DNA of 64,000 nt, taken from Bryopsis sp. KO-2023. Lineage: Eukaryota; Chlorophyta; Ulvophyceae; Bryopsidales; Bryopsidaceae. The translations under genes and the position numbers were made by a program. A model generated the notes under the pieces. The model had not been told where the DNA came from. It saw only the letters and a program-made list of their open reading frames with translations, and searched no databases. Each line of letters opens with the position of its first letter. The first letter of the stretch is position 1. This document shows, one piece after another, positions 1-9,811 of the stretch. The stretch is taken from NCBI GenBank assembly GCA_030272585.1, contig BSYQ01000008.1:5518001-5582000 (forward strand), given 5' to 3'.

Positions 1-1
1 C

Positions 2-532
2 ACCCTCGAAAGAGCGATCGCGCTGGCGGCGACCTGGGAAGGTCCTCTTGAAAACTACCACAGAGATCGCAGTCCCAGCAGCAGACGTGCAAGGTCGCGC
101 AGGGACAGATCGAAGAGTCGTGGCAGGTCGTTCAGCAGAGGCAGATCCCAGAGCAGAGGTCGCAGTAGCAGTCGAGGAAGGTATAACACCGAACGCGACA
201 GGTACCACCCGCAGCGTCAGGCACCACACTTAGGTGATCGCATGGAGGTTGATGGCCTCCAGCGTAACCGCGTGGGGTTTGATGTCAGGGAAGGTCGCAG
301 CGGCAGTAGAGGTCGCAGCGGCAGTCGCGGTGGTGATCGCAGTTTCAGTCGCAGTAAAAGCAGAGGACGCAGTGGCAGTCCTCGCAGACACCAGAGGCAG
401 AGACGAGCAGGAACTGGAGAGGGTTCCTCAGACAGGAGGAGCAGAATGGATATGGGCAGATCAGCAGCACATGTTGATTGTTACAGATGTGGCAAGAAAG
501 GCCACTTCGCTGCTGACTGCTCGGAAAACTAA
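2..532 (+). CDS. gag: Gag C-terminal part (element A), RS-rich with CCHC knuckle
   Basis: This frame is open from base 2 to a TAA at 530-532, so the N-terminal part of Gag is outside the window. The visible 176 residues are dominated by Arg-Ser and Arg-Gly-Ser dipeptides, resembling an RS domain, and are expected to be basic and nucleic-acid binding. Near the end is a canonical retroviral zinc knuckle, C-x2-C-x4-H-x4-C (CYRCGKKGHFAADC), four residues before the stop. Gag assembles the particle and the knuckle binds the element RNA. The pol frame lies at -1 and is already open from 517, through the gag stop. Gag-Pol could therefore be made by -1 frameshifting near GGAAAAC (523-529) or by reinitiation downstream. 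Confidence 0.88.
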   Translation, partial: TLERAIALAATWEGPLENYHRDRSPSSRRARSRRDRSKSRGRSFSRGRSQSRGRSSSRGRYNTERDRYHPQRQAPHLGDRMEVDGLQRNRVGFDVREGRSGSRGRSGSRGGDRSFSRSKSRGRSGSPRRHQRQRRAGTGEGSSDRRSRMDMGRSAAHVDCYRCGKKGHFAADCSEN

Positions 533-636
533 AGAGGTCAAGGGCTGGAGAGTCCCTTGGCCGGAATGAAAAGGTGAAGGAGGACAGAAGAGGAGTGTGG
601 GAGGGCCGGCGTAGCCACCCACACAAGGAGGCTACC

Positions 637-3600
637 ATGGGGAGGGTAGCATCTGTTTCAGGGAAGCAGAACCCGGCAGGTGGTGTGCCTTGTGAAGCCA
701 CACCGAAAGGGAAGGTCGGTCGTTTGGAAAACGTTGAATTGGCGGGTACTCTGTTGAAGGCAGAGTCTCCTGCAAGTAGGTCAGTGGATGAATTGGCGGG
801 TACTCTGCTGGAGGCAGAGTCTCCTGCAAGTAGGTCAGTGGATGAATTGGCGGGTACTCTGCTGGAGGCAGAGTCTCCTGCAAGTAGGTCAGTGGATGAA
901 TTGGCGGGTACTCTGCTGGAGGCAGAGTCTCCTGCGAGTAGGTCAGTGGATGAATTAGTGGGTGCTGCTGCAGGGGCAGTAGCATCTGCAGGAATTTTGA
1001 AGGAGGTTTCCGGGAATGAGGAGGCTGGTCGGTCGAGTGGAACCACCACCTCTCAGGTCCCTGAGGCAGGAGGTGCAGGGCCAGGCGGGGCCACACCTGA
1101 CCTGCATGAGTTTTCTGTGCATGTGAGTGCTGACAGTGATCTGAGGGCAGACGCTGCAGACTCGTTTTCAGTGAGAGAGGAATCTGAGCTGGGCAGACCT
1201 AATGAAGTTTGCTTTCAAGGACATAGCTTAGATGAACCCCCACTTTTGAAGTTGAGAGGAGTCCATGGGGGGACTCAAGGGATGTTGAAGACCACAGGAA
1301 CTGTGGCAGGTTGTTTTTCTCGAATATTGATAGATAGTGGGGCAACTGACAATTTTGTTTCAAAAGATTGGTTGCTTGAAAATGGCATTCAGACAGAAGC
1401 TGCTGAGGTACTGACTGAGGTGCAGTTAGCAGATGGTAAAACCTCAGAAAAGGTAGAAAAAGAGCTGCAGGCCAGTGTCAAAATGGGCAGGTTTGTATCA
1501 GAGGAAAAGATGTATGCCATAACACTAGGGAGGTACGACCTGGTGTTAGGAATGTCTTGGTTAAGCAAACACAACCCTGTTATAGATTGGCAAAAGAAGT
1601 TGTTGGTCTTGCAGACACCTCAGGGAGCAGTCAATCTCAGAATGCAGACTGGTAGAGTAGAGGATTGCAGTACAGCAGAGTTGGATCTGATGTCTGCAGC
1701 AGAGTTCGCACAGGCTGCTCGCAAGGGCAGACCTATATATTTACTTCATTTGAGAGAAGTGGATGTTGAGCATGCAATAAATGGATTAGAAAGTACTGAA
1801 GCAGTAAAAGGAAGTTTTACAGATACAGTCTCAGAGGAAGAAAGAGAAGCTTTGCAGTTGGAAAAAGAAATCAGAAAAGAGTTTCAGGATTTGTTCAAAG
1901 AAGAACTGCCTCAGGAGTTACCTCCTGACAGAGGTGTTAACCACAAGATAGAACTTGTGGAAGGGGCAGAACCAGTAAAGAAGGGACTTTACAGGGCTAG
2001 TTTTGCAGAAAGAGAAGAACTGAAAAAGCAGTTGGCAGAGTTGCTGAAACAGGGTTTTATCAGACCTAGCAAGTCACCCTGGGGATCACCAGTTTTATTC
2101 GTTCCAAAGAAAAATGGGAAGTTGAGAATGTGTGTCGATTTCAGGGCACTGAATAAACTGACAGTGAAAAACAGGTATCCTATTCCAAGGATTGAGGAGT
2201 TGCTAGATCAGATTCAGGGAGCTCGTTGTTTCAGTAAAATAGATCTCTGCTCAGGTTATCATCAAGTGCGGTTGGACCCTGCAGATTCAGAAAAGACGGC
2301 CTTCCGCACTAGATATGGGCTTTTTGAATATGTGGTTCTTCCTTTTGGGCTGACAAATGCCCCTGCCACCTTTATGAACACCATGAACCATGTTCTTCAT
2401 GATTTCTTGGATATTTTCTGCATAGTTTATTTGGATGACATTTTGGTTTACAGCAGGAATTGGGCTGAACACAAGGTTCACTTGCAGAAAGTGTTGCAGA
2501 GACTGAGGGAACAGAAACTGTATGCTTCAGCTACTAAGTGTGATATCTGCAAGATGCAGGTGGAGTTTTTGGGGCATGAAGTGAGTGCTGCAGGTATACA
2601 GGTGTTGCAGAGCAAAGTGCAGATCATCAGGGACTGGCCTCCCTTAACGTCAGTGAAGGACCTCAGATCCTTCCTTGGCCTGGCAAATTACTACAGAAGG
2701 TTCATCAAGGACTTCTCTGCCAGGGCTAAGCCATTGACTGCCTTGCTGAAGAAGGAAGCAAGCTGGCAATGGACAGAAAGGGAAGCTGCGTCAATGCAGG
2801 ATATTAAGGAGGCATTGATGTCTGCACCAGTGTTGTTGGTGCCTGACCCAGGATTGAAGTTTGAAGTCACCACTGATGCTTCAGACTATGCTATTGGAGC
2901 AGTCCTTACACAGGACCATGGACAGGGTCAGCAGCCTGTGGCCTATGAAAGCAGGAAACTGCAACCTGCAGAACTGAATTATGCTACCCATGAGAAGGAG
3001 CTCTTGGCCATTGTACATGCACTCAAGGTGTGGAGGCACTATCTGGATGCTCAGGAATTTGTGGTGCACACTGATCATGCACCACTGAAGTATCTACAGA
3101 CTCAGCCTCAGTTGTCCAAGAGGCAGGCAAGGTGGATGGAGACCTTGCAATCCTTCAAGTTTGAGATCAAATACAGGCCTGGAAGAGATAATGTGGTGGC
3201 AGATGCACTGAGCAGGGCCACACATCAGACTGCAAAGGAGCAGCCTGAAGTTAATGCACAAGCAAGATTGGACCTGACCCAGGGATTTCAGGAGGAGGTC
3301 AAGGAGGCCTATCAAAAGGATCCTTTATGCAAGCAATTGATTGAGGCAAACTACAGACCAGCTCATGTAAAGTGGGATGGTCAGAGGCTTTGGAGAAGGG
3401 TTTGCAATGCCTGGAAATGGTGGATACCTGATGCAGACGGGCTCAGGGAGAAGTTGCTCCATGACTGCCATGAATCAGCATTGGCAGGACATCTGGGCAG
3501 ACGAAAAACGCTGGTCAGAGTGCAGGCGCATTATTTCTGGCCACGCATTTCAGGCACAGTACAGAAGTATGTCAAGAATTGCATCCCCTGTCAGAGAAAT

Positions 3601-4725
3601 AAGGCTTCTAATCAGAGGCCTTTGGGTAAGCTGCAGCCTCTGCCTATTCCTGATGACAGGTGGTCCAGTGTTTCAATGGATTTTGTAGGCCCTTTGCCTA
3701 AAACCAGGAAGGGGTCAGATTATTTGCTTGTGGTAGTGGACAGATTCAGTAAGATGTTGCGATTGATTCCAACCAAACAAACGGTAACTGCAGCAGGTGT
3801 TGCAGATTTATTCTTTCAGAATGTAGTTCGTTTCTTTGGGTTGCCTCAAGAGATTGTTTCGGATAGAGACAGTCGGTTCACTAGTAATTTTTGGAGAGCT
3901 CTGTGGAAGAGAGCAAATACTAGATTGGCAATGTCTAGTAGTTACCACCCTGAGACAGACGGGCAGACAGAAAGGGCTAACAGAACTGTGCAGGAGATTC
4001 TGCGAAGTTATGTTGAGCCTGCAGGTGCAGATTGGGAAGAGCATTTGGCTGCTGCAGAGTTTGCTTACAACTCCAGCATCAATGCCACTACAGGATTCTC
4101 TCCCTTTTTCCTCATGTACGGGCAGAATCCCCGAACTCCTGCAAGTGCTGTAGCAACTACAGCCTGCCCTGCGGTGGATGATTGGTGGACTACTTGGCAG
4201 CAAGCTCTGCTTGCTGGCAGAGACAACATTGCTCAAGCTCAAGATCGACAACGCCAGGTGGCGGATCAAACCAGGCGGGGAGGGGGCTTTGAGCCAGGCG
4301 AAAAAGTTTTTCTGGCAACCAAGGACTTACCCCTACCTGATGTGCTGAGCAGGAAACTAACTGCAAAGTTCTGTGGGCCATTTGAGGTGGTAGAAAGGCT
4401 GTCAGAGGTGGCAGTCAGGTTGAGGCTGCCAGGGCATTGGCGAATCCATGATGTGTTTCATGTGTCCAAGCTGAAGCCTGCCTTTATTGATCAGGAGGGC
4501 AGTTTTCCAGCCAGGAGGACACATGCACTGCAGCCTGAACCAGAGCTGGTTGAGGGGCAAGAGGAATACCTGGTGGACAGGATTCTTGCAGAAAGGACTG
4601 TCAGAGGCAGGAAGCAGTACCTTGTCAGGTGGCAGGGCTATGACCAATCAGAGGATACGTGGGAGCCTGCCAGAAACTTGCGAAATGCACCGGACAAGTT
4701 ACGTGAGTTTGAGATGAGGAGCTGA
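637..4725 (+). CDS. pol: Pol polyprotein (PR-RT-RH-INT-chromodomain), element A
   Basis: The intact reading frame ends at TGA 4723-4725. It is open from 517; the first ATG in good context (ACCATGG) is at 637, and the tentative GTG at 574 is not a likely eukaryotic start. Residue positions are counted from 637. An 18-residue unit repeated four times is near the N-terminus. The aspartic protease motif DSGAT is near 232. The RT active site YLDD is near 597. RNase H with TTDAS is near 744. The integrase H2C2 finger (HDCHESALAGH ... CIPCQ) is near 941-985. The integrase triad Asps lie in SMDFVG and SDRDSRF and the Glu in GQTERA, near 1013-1109. A chromodomain (YLVDRIL ... YLVRWQGYD ... TWEP) ends the protein and should bind methylated histone tails to steer integration. 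No stops or frameshifts are seen, so it is probably functional. Confidence 0.95.
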   Translation: MGRVASVSGKQNPAGGVPCEATPKGKVGRLENVELAGTLLKAESPASRSVDELAGTLLEAESPASRSVDELAGTLLEAESPASRSVDELAGTLLEAESPASRSVDELVGAAAGAVASAGILKEVSGNEEAGRSSGTTTSQVPEAGGAGPGGATPDLHEFSVHVSADSDLRADAADSFSVREESELGRPNEVCFQGHSLDEPPLLKLRGVHGGTQGMLKTTGTVAGCFSRILIDSGATDNFVSKDWLLENGIQTEAAEVLTEVQLADGKTSEKVEKELQASVKMGRFVSEEKMYAITLGRYDLVLGMSWLSKHNPVIDWQKKLLVLQTPQGAVNLRMQTGRVEDCSTAELDLMSAAEFAQAARKGRPIYLLHLREVDVEHAINGLESTEAVKGSFTDTVSEEEREALQLEKEIRKEFQDLFKEELPQELPPDRGVNHKIELVEGAEPVKKGLYRASFAEREELKKQLAELLKQGFIRPSKSPWGSPVLFVPKKNGKLRMCVDFRALNKLTVKNRYPIPRIEELLDQIQGARCFSKIDLCSGYHQVRLDPADSEKTAFRTRYGLFEYVVLPFGLTNAPATFMNTMNHVLHDFLDIFCIVYLDDILVYSRNWAEHKVHLQKVLQRLREQKLYASATKCDICKMQVEFLGHEVSAAGIQVLQSKVQIIRDWPPLTSVKDLRSFLGLANYYRRFIKDFSARAKPLTALLKKEASWQWTEREAASMQDIKEALMSAPVLLVPDPGLKFEVTTDASDYAIGAVLTQDHGQGQQPVAYESRKLQPAELNYATHEKELLAIVHALKVWRHYLDAQEFVVHTDHAPLKYLQTQPQLSKRQARWMETLQSFKFEIKYRPGRDNVVADALSRATHQTAKEQPEVNAQARLDLTQGFQEEVKEAYQKDPLCKQLIEANYRPAHVKWDGQRLWRRVCNAWKWWIPDADGLREKLLHDCHESALAGHLGRRKTLVRVQAHYFWPRISGTVQKYVKNCIPCQRNKASNQRPLGKLQPLPIPDDRWSSVSMDFVGPLPKTRKGSDYLLVVVDRFSKMLRLIPTKQTVTAAGVADLFFQNVVRFFGLPQEIVSDRDSRFTSNFWRALWKRANTRLAMSSSYHPETDGQTERANRTVQEILRSYVEPAGADWEEHLAAAEFAYNSSINATTGFSPFFLMYGQNPRTPASAVATTACPAVDDWWTTWQQALLAGRDNIAQAQDRQRQVADQTRRGGGFEPGEKVFLATKDLPLPDVLSRKLTAKFCGPFEVVERLSEVAVRLRLPGHWRIHDVFHVSKLKPAFIDQEGSFPARRTHALQPEPELVEGQEEYLVDRILAERTVRGRKQYLVRWQGYDQSEDTWEPARNLRNAPDKLREFEMRS
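736..951 (+). repeat. 54-bp tandem repeat x4 in the pol leader
   Basis: Four head-to-tail 54-bp units encode the 18-residue unit ELAGTLLEAESPASRSVD, with few substitutions between units. Because 54 is divisible by three and the unit lacks stops in several frames, long spurious ORFs appear here on both strands. The same array is present in copy A' (40703-40918). It lies upstream of the protease and may be a flexible linker. Confidence 0.9.
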
Positions 4726-4898
4726 AAGGACTTGGCCAAGCAGAGGTGACAGGTTGATACCTCTGACAGACTGAATCAACCCCGACAGAAACGGAAATAG
4801 GAGTGCAGTATACTGCAGCAGGAAACTGTCTAGCAAGTTACGTGCGCAGAGCAGGAAGAGAGAAAGAGGAGCCTATCGTTCGAAAGGAAGGAGTCAAC

Positions 4899-5759
4899 AT
4901 GGAACCAGCAAACCAGGCCGCCCTTATCGTCTCAACCCCCGCTAGCAGCAGTGAACCAGCAGAGGCTGCCCCTGTGGTTATCCCTGCGGCAGCGGTGGAG
5001 AAAGCCGACGTGATCGAGGGGGCAGATGAGGTTGTGGCGTTTGAGGAGGCGGTGCAGGTCCTGCGGAAGAGGGCAGTCGACGTTGCGGAGTTGGAAAGGC
5101 TGAGGAGCAAGTGTCAAAAGGTGGAGCAGGAAAAGTGGAAGCTGCAAGGGTCTCTGAGTGCTGCCGAGAGTGAGCTGAAAGCGTGGCGAGAGTGGGCGAA
5201 GAAAATGCCGGTAACGCGGTTGGAGTCCGAAGAGGAGTTGTCCTTCGGCTTCCTGGACACAGGGCTCCCTGAACCAGAAAAACCTGCAGCAGACCAAAAG
5301 AGTGAGATGGAGACGGCGCTGAAAGAAACGGGACGTGGCTGTTCGCTTTGCTTCAAGACGGCGAGGTCTCTTGGGGCACCAGTGCGGGAGCTCCCATGTC
5401 GGAAGCACAGGATATGCTGCAGAGACCTCTGTGTCCAGAGACTCTGGTACGCGCCAGACGTAACGGTGGAAAAGACGAACCCAGATGGGAGCTTGGACGT
5501 GGTCGGACAACTCAGCGAAACGCGAAAGGGGGTTTCGGTGGATGCAGCGAAAGAGTGTGGGCTGTGCCAGCTTCGGGTGCACACGGCCATGGCGCCGAGG
5601 GTGCTGACATCCTTGCGAATCGCGCTCGTCAGTCCACCCCTGCCGACGCAACCAGCCTCCCCGGGACGAACCAATCGTGATTGCGTGCCGCTTCGAGAGA
5701 TCCGCTGGAGTGTGCCCGCGCTTGCGCCAAAGAGGGGCTTGAAACGTCCGGCGACCTGA
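4899..5759 (+). CDS. Third ORF of element A: coiled coil plus RING-like Cys/His protein
   Basis: This 286-residue ORF sits 173 bp after the pol stop, in the position where env lies in other retroelements. The ATG at 4899 is chosen over an upstream in-frame GTG (4803). Residues about 45-105 are rich in Glu, Lys and Leu with heptad character (coiled coil). At about 148-180 there is C-x2-C (CSLC), 15 residues, then C-x2-H-x2-C (CRKHRIC) and a further Cys; C-x2-C (CGLC) follows near 219. This spacing resembles a RING finger with a long loop. There is no signal peptide and no membrane segment, so it is not an envelope protein. The same Cys/His layout recurs in elements D and F. Its role is unknown; a zinc-binding accessory or ubiquitin-ligase-like function is speculation. 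Confidence 0.8.
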   Translation: MEPANQAALIVSTPASSSEPAEAAPVVIPAAAVEKADVIEGADEVVAFEEAVQVLRKRAVDVAELERLRSKCQKVEQEKWKLQGSLSAAESELKAWREWAKKMPVTRLESEEELSFGFLDTGLPEPEKPAADQKSEMETALKETGRGCSLCFKTARSLGAPVRELPCRKHRICCRDLCVQRLWYAPDVTVEKTNPDGSLDVVGQLSETRKGVSVDAAKECGLCQLRVHTAMAPRVLTSLRIALVSPPLPTQPASPGRTNRDCVPLREIRWSVPALAPKRGLKRPAT

Positions 5760-6760
5760 GGCAGGAATCGACAGGAGGTGTGATCATGGGAGTTGTGGCA
5801 GGATTTGAATGTGGTTTGCTCAGTGGGTGCAGTGAAAGAGTTGGTGATTTGGGGCTGTCCAGTTTCTGGTGATCAGTGTGTTGGAAGTGGAATTTTTCAG
5901 GCAGGGTTAAACCCTTAGGGCTGTCCAGTTTCTGGTGATCAGTGTGTTGGAGGTGGACAAGGATTTCTTTTGCAGTTTCTGATCAGGTTGAGATGAAAAC
6001 TCTGAAGTTTGCAACCTGTTTTTGGTTATGGAAATGGTTCACCTGTTGATACATTGCAAGTCCAGCAGGGTTAAGATGTTATTGCTAGAGAATTCCAATC
6101 TGAAATAAGAGTGACTGAATTAACAAAAGGGGGAGTAAAGAATTGCATGGTGACCTTTGAAGGAAGTCCAGTCAAATGGGTTTTTATCTTTGTGAGGTTG
6201 GTATTTGTTGCCACTTGAGTATGGCTGGTTAAAAGGACAGATACAGCAACCTGCATGGAGTTTTTTATTTCAGTTTTGAATATGGAAATTGGTTTGACAA
6301 ATCAGTGGCAGAATTACAACACTTGAGGGGCTGGAAAAATGAGAGATTTGGGTTCTATTTCAGATTGCAGATGGAGTGCAGTGTTTGCTTGAAAGAAGGG
6401 CTCTGATTTCTCTATATTACAGGTCCATGGATAGTTTGTTGAGCTGAAACATTTCTGTGGGAAGTTTGGTCCCTGTGAAAGTTATGGTTGTGTCAGAGTG
6501 CATAAGGGATAGCAATTTCCAGTGGCAGGACTTAGTATGGTTACATTTATTTTGGACTTGATTATCAGTGACTGAAATCTGAAAGATGTTTTATTTTAAT
6601 TCGATACATTGGGTTTGGTCTGAGTTGCAGATATGAATTTTCATTGGCAGAAGTTGGACTAAGAAGTTATTCACTGATATGGGTTTTGTTAGCTTGCAGT
6701 CTCTTGGGTTTTTCCTTTCTAAGTTGCAGTAGGGGCTACTGCAGTTCAGGTGGGGAGGAA
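5760..6760 (+). other. 3' untranslated region of element A with 66-bp-offset direct repeat and PPT
   Basis: No credible gene is visible; all frames are broken. A segment beginning GGGCTGTCCAGTTTCTGG occurs at 5852 and again at 5918 (direct repeat, 66 bp offset). The region ends in a purine tract (GGTGGGGAGGAA, 6749-6760) directly before the LTR, which is the expected plus-strand primer (PPT). The matching region of A' is 46413-47309. Confidence 0.75.
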
Positions 6761-7108
6761 TGTAGTGAATCGCCTGATTCAGAGCCTGCTGGGCCCTGAA
6801 TCAGGAGATCTGACTGTAGGTTGGCGAGCTGGCAGCTCAGCAGGTGTCCCTGCTGAACTGGCAGCTCAGAACATTCTGTGATCTGACCTGATACAGTGAT
6901 GGGTTCACTGTGTCAGCTCAGTAGTTGTCTGATCAAGGGATCAGGTCTTGTCAGAGGTGCTGCAGCAGGGTATTTGGGCAGCGCCTCTAGGGTATTGGTA
7001 CACTTGGTTTTAACCTAGCTTTAACCTTGTTCGGAGTGCTTTACACCTTGGTCTCCTTTGTTTCACCTTCAGCTTGGCTGGCAGACTTGCAGAGTCGCAG
7101 CCGTTGCA
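6761..7108 (+). repeat. 3' LTR of element A (348 bp)
   Basis: It starts TGTAGTGAATCG straight after the PPT and ends GCCGTTGCA. The same sequence, nearly identical, ends copy A' (47310-47658), which fixes both edges. The first 60 bp contain an inverted pair around CTGATTCAG and CTGAATCAG. The base after the LTR belongs to element B, antisense pol. Confidence 0.93.
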
Positions 7109-9811
7109 AGGAACCACCACTTTCTCGACTAATCCTCTCTTTGGGACCGTCCAGAGTATTCCCTCTCTGAGGAAATATCCCTCAACTTCCTCGCCACTCT
7201 CAAGCTTCCGCAATATCTTCACCAAGGAGTTATCAGCTTGGAGGGCTTGTTTCCACTCGTCTTGGCTTGCTTGATGCACTTGCCAAGTGGAAATGTTCAT
7301 CGCAGTTTCCACGGGCTTAGGAACACTGCGGGAGAGAGCATCAGCTAACACATTAGCCTTGCCTTTGATATAGGAGATCTTGGGGTTGATCGAAGTCAGG
7401 TACCCCGCCTCAAGCCATCTTGCTTGGGTTCTAGAAAGGTTCCTCTGCGACAGAATATGCGTCAGAGGTTGGTGGTCAGTGAACACTGTTACTCCACCCG
7501 CACAACCTTCTAGATAATGTCTCCACTGCACCATCGCATAACATATTGCACACAACTCTTTGTCGTATGGTGCATAGTTAAGCTCGGCAGGCTTGAATCT
7601 ACGTGAGAGGTAAGCTATTGGCTGTAGCCCCTCCCCGTGATCCTGTGTTAACACGGCACCGATGGCCTCATTCGACGCATCAGTGATCACAGTGTAAGGC
7701 AGTGACGCATCTGGAAAAATAAGGACGGGAGCTTGACTTAGACGCTTTTTCAGTTCATTGAATGCGCCACGCTCAACCTGTCCCCATCTCCAGGGATGGT
7801 TTTTTTTCACTAAGTCATGGAGTGGTCCAGCAACATGTGCAAACTGGGGAATGAATTTCCTGTAGTATGAAACCATTCCAAGGAAACTACGTACATCGCT
7901 AACACTCTGTAGTTCCTTCCACTCCTTCACTGCCTTCACTTTTTGTTCCTGTGGTTCTAACCCACTTCCGCTAATGCGGTAGCCAAGATAGTCTACTGTT
8001 GCGACAGCCAGCTCACTTTTACTTGCCTTAGCAAAAAGCTGATATTCTGCTAGTCGCGACAGGACTTTCTCTAAGTGTTCGGCATGCTGTTCCATGTTTT
8101 CAGAGAAGATGAGTATGTCATCAATAAAGACAACAACAAAATCATCTAAAAACTCTGTGAGTAGGTCTTGCACTAGAGTTTGGAATTGCGCTGGGCAATT
8201 GGTTAGCCCAAAAGGCGCTACCAAAAACTCAAAGTGACCGTATCTCGTGCGGAACGCTGTTTTATCTGTATCAGATGGCCTTACTGGAAATTGCCAGTAG
8301 CCTGATCGCAGATCTAACTTTGAGAACACTTTGGCTTTGAACACTCTATCCATCAATTCTTCTGGCAGGGGTAAAGGATATCGGTTTTTCACCGTCACCT
8401 TATTGATCCACCTGTAATCCACACACATCCTTAAGCCTCCATCCTTTTTTGGTACAAATAGGATTGGCGCGCCCCAAGGGGACTCGGATGGTTTGATTTT
8501 CTTCTGTTCCAGAAGGTAGTCCACTTGTGCTTTCACTTCATCCAGCTCTGCTGGTGAAAGCTTGTATATTGGACGATGGATAGGTGTTGGATCCTCCAGG
8601 TCTATCTTAAACTCATGACCTTTTCTCTTCGGAGGGATCCCTGGGGGTAAATCACGAGGGAACACACCACGGTGTGTTTCTACCACCTTTTTAATTTCGG
8701 CAGGGGTGTCTGAACGAATAAGTTTGCCAATCTCATCCTCAGTGTTGAATGGCTGTGTTCGCTCTATTGCGTCAGGCAATTCATGTTGGCCTAAAGCTTT
8801 CTCTTCAGACTCTTGCACTACAACCATGAATGCTGTCTCTGTTTTGAGATGACGCATCATTCTCTTAGCTGAACACTCAGTCACTGGCACTTCTTGCAGT
8901 ATCGACTGTACTTTTCGTTCAGGTTCAATACTCTCTTGGGTTGGATGACGCAACGGAAGATGAAACACTTGGCTGTTTTTGCAAACTGAAATCTCATTCT
9001 GCTGAAAGTCTATGCGGGGGTTTTCTTTCTGCAACCAAGGCATGCCCAATATTAGGTCATAACCAAGGTCTGGGAACAGATCCGCTTTCATTTTGCACTT
9101 CAGCCCTCCTATCTTTACTCGGAGGTTGTTACAGCTGCCAGCCAGTTCTTTAATATCTCCGTTTGCCAACATTGCTCTCTTTGAGCTTGGTGTAATCGAC
9201 AACCCGAGATCACGCGCTACCTTATCATTGATATAGTTTGCGGTACTTCCACAATCAATGAATGCATAAAGGTCCGTGGTCTTGATCCGTGCTTTTACTT
9301 CGTACCCTCTCACAGGCACTTCTTGAATTTTTAACAGAGGGCATGTGTCACCCTTGGTTGACGAAGTTGATCGAACTTCTGACACATTAACTCGCTCTGT
9401 GGTAGACCGCTGGGTTGTTTCTGACCCACTATCGTCTACGTCTGCAGGCAGGGACTCCTGTAGACTACTCTGTGACTCCAATGAGCCCACAGATTCACTA
9501 ACAGAGGGAAGAGATGCAGATGACGCATGAGGCGCGTCCATCTCATCCGGTGTGCTTTCCTTCTGTTCATTTTTCCAATCGCAGTTGTCATGTGCCGATT
9601 GGGTAGATGTGGAGAGTGTCTCTGTTCTCTCTTCACGCGGTGTACTAGTCCGCTCCTCAGGTTTTCCGCTGTGAGTACTTTTAACCTTTTTCGAGGCACC
9701 TACTTTTGATCTTAGCTTCCTACGCCGCCTACGAACTCTATTTCGTTTACGACGTTTGCGTCGGCCAGGCTCAGACGAAGCAGTTTCCTGCCTGGCGGTC
9801 AGTTTAACATT
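7109..9811 (-). pseudogene. pol: Pol of element B, truncated by insertion of element A
   Basis: On the minus strand the -1 frame follows the A8 slip site. It encodes a basic linker, an aspartic protease with DCGST where DTG/DSG is usual, RT with FIDDIL, and RNase H (ITDASNEAIGAV, then TDHQPL). It stops at the start of the integrase region (EKVVVP), where the LTR of A begins; residues read beyond that come from antisense LTR. The full domain order is seen in copy E (60320-64000). Without integrase this copy cannot be autonomous. Confidence 0.92.

Larger units (their letters stand above)
1..7108 (+). mobile_element. Element A: Ty3/gypsy chromovirus, 5' end outside window, inserted in element B pol
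   Basis: Gag zinc knuckle, pol (protease, RT, RNase H, integrase, chromodomain), a third ORF, a 1-kb 3' untranslated stretch, polypurine tract and 3' LTR follow in order. The right boundary is exact: the LTR ends ...CCGTTGCA at 7108, and the antisense pol of element B resumes at 7109. The matching point in the uninterrupted B-family copy E lies near 63021. The 5' LTR and the left target duplication lie outside the window. A near-identical copy, A', is at 40105-47658. Confidence 0.93.

Noticed and set aside
345..1096. Long minus-strand ORFs over the pol leader of A (also 40270-41063 in A')
   Set aside because: They arise from the 54-bp tandem repeat, which has no stops in several frames. Pol on the plus strand has domains and a good start.
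4803..4898. N-terminal extension of the third ORF of A from 4803
   Set aside because: It needs a GTG start. The ATG at 4899 matches the start in A' (45546), where upstream sequence is disrupted by an insertion.
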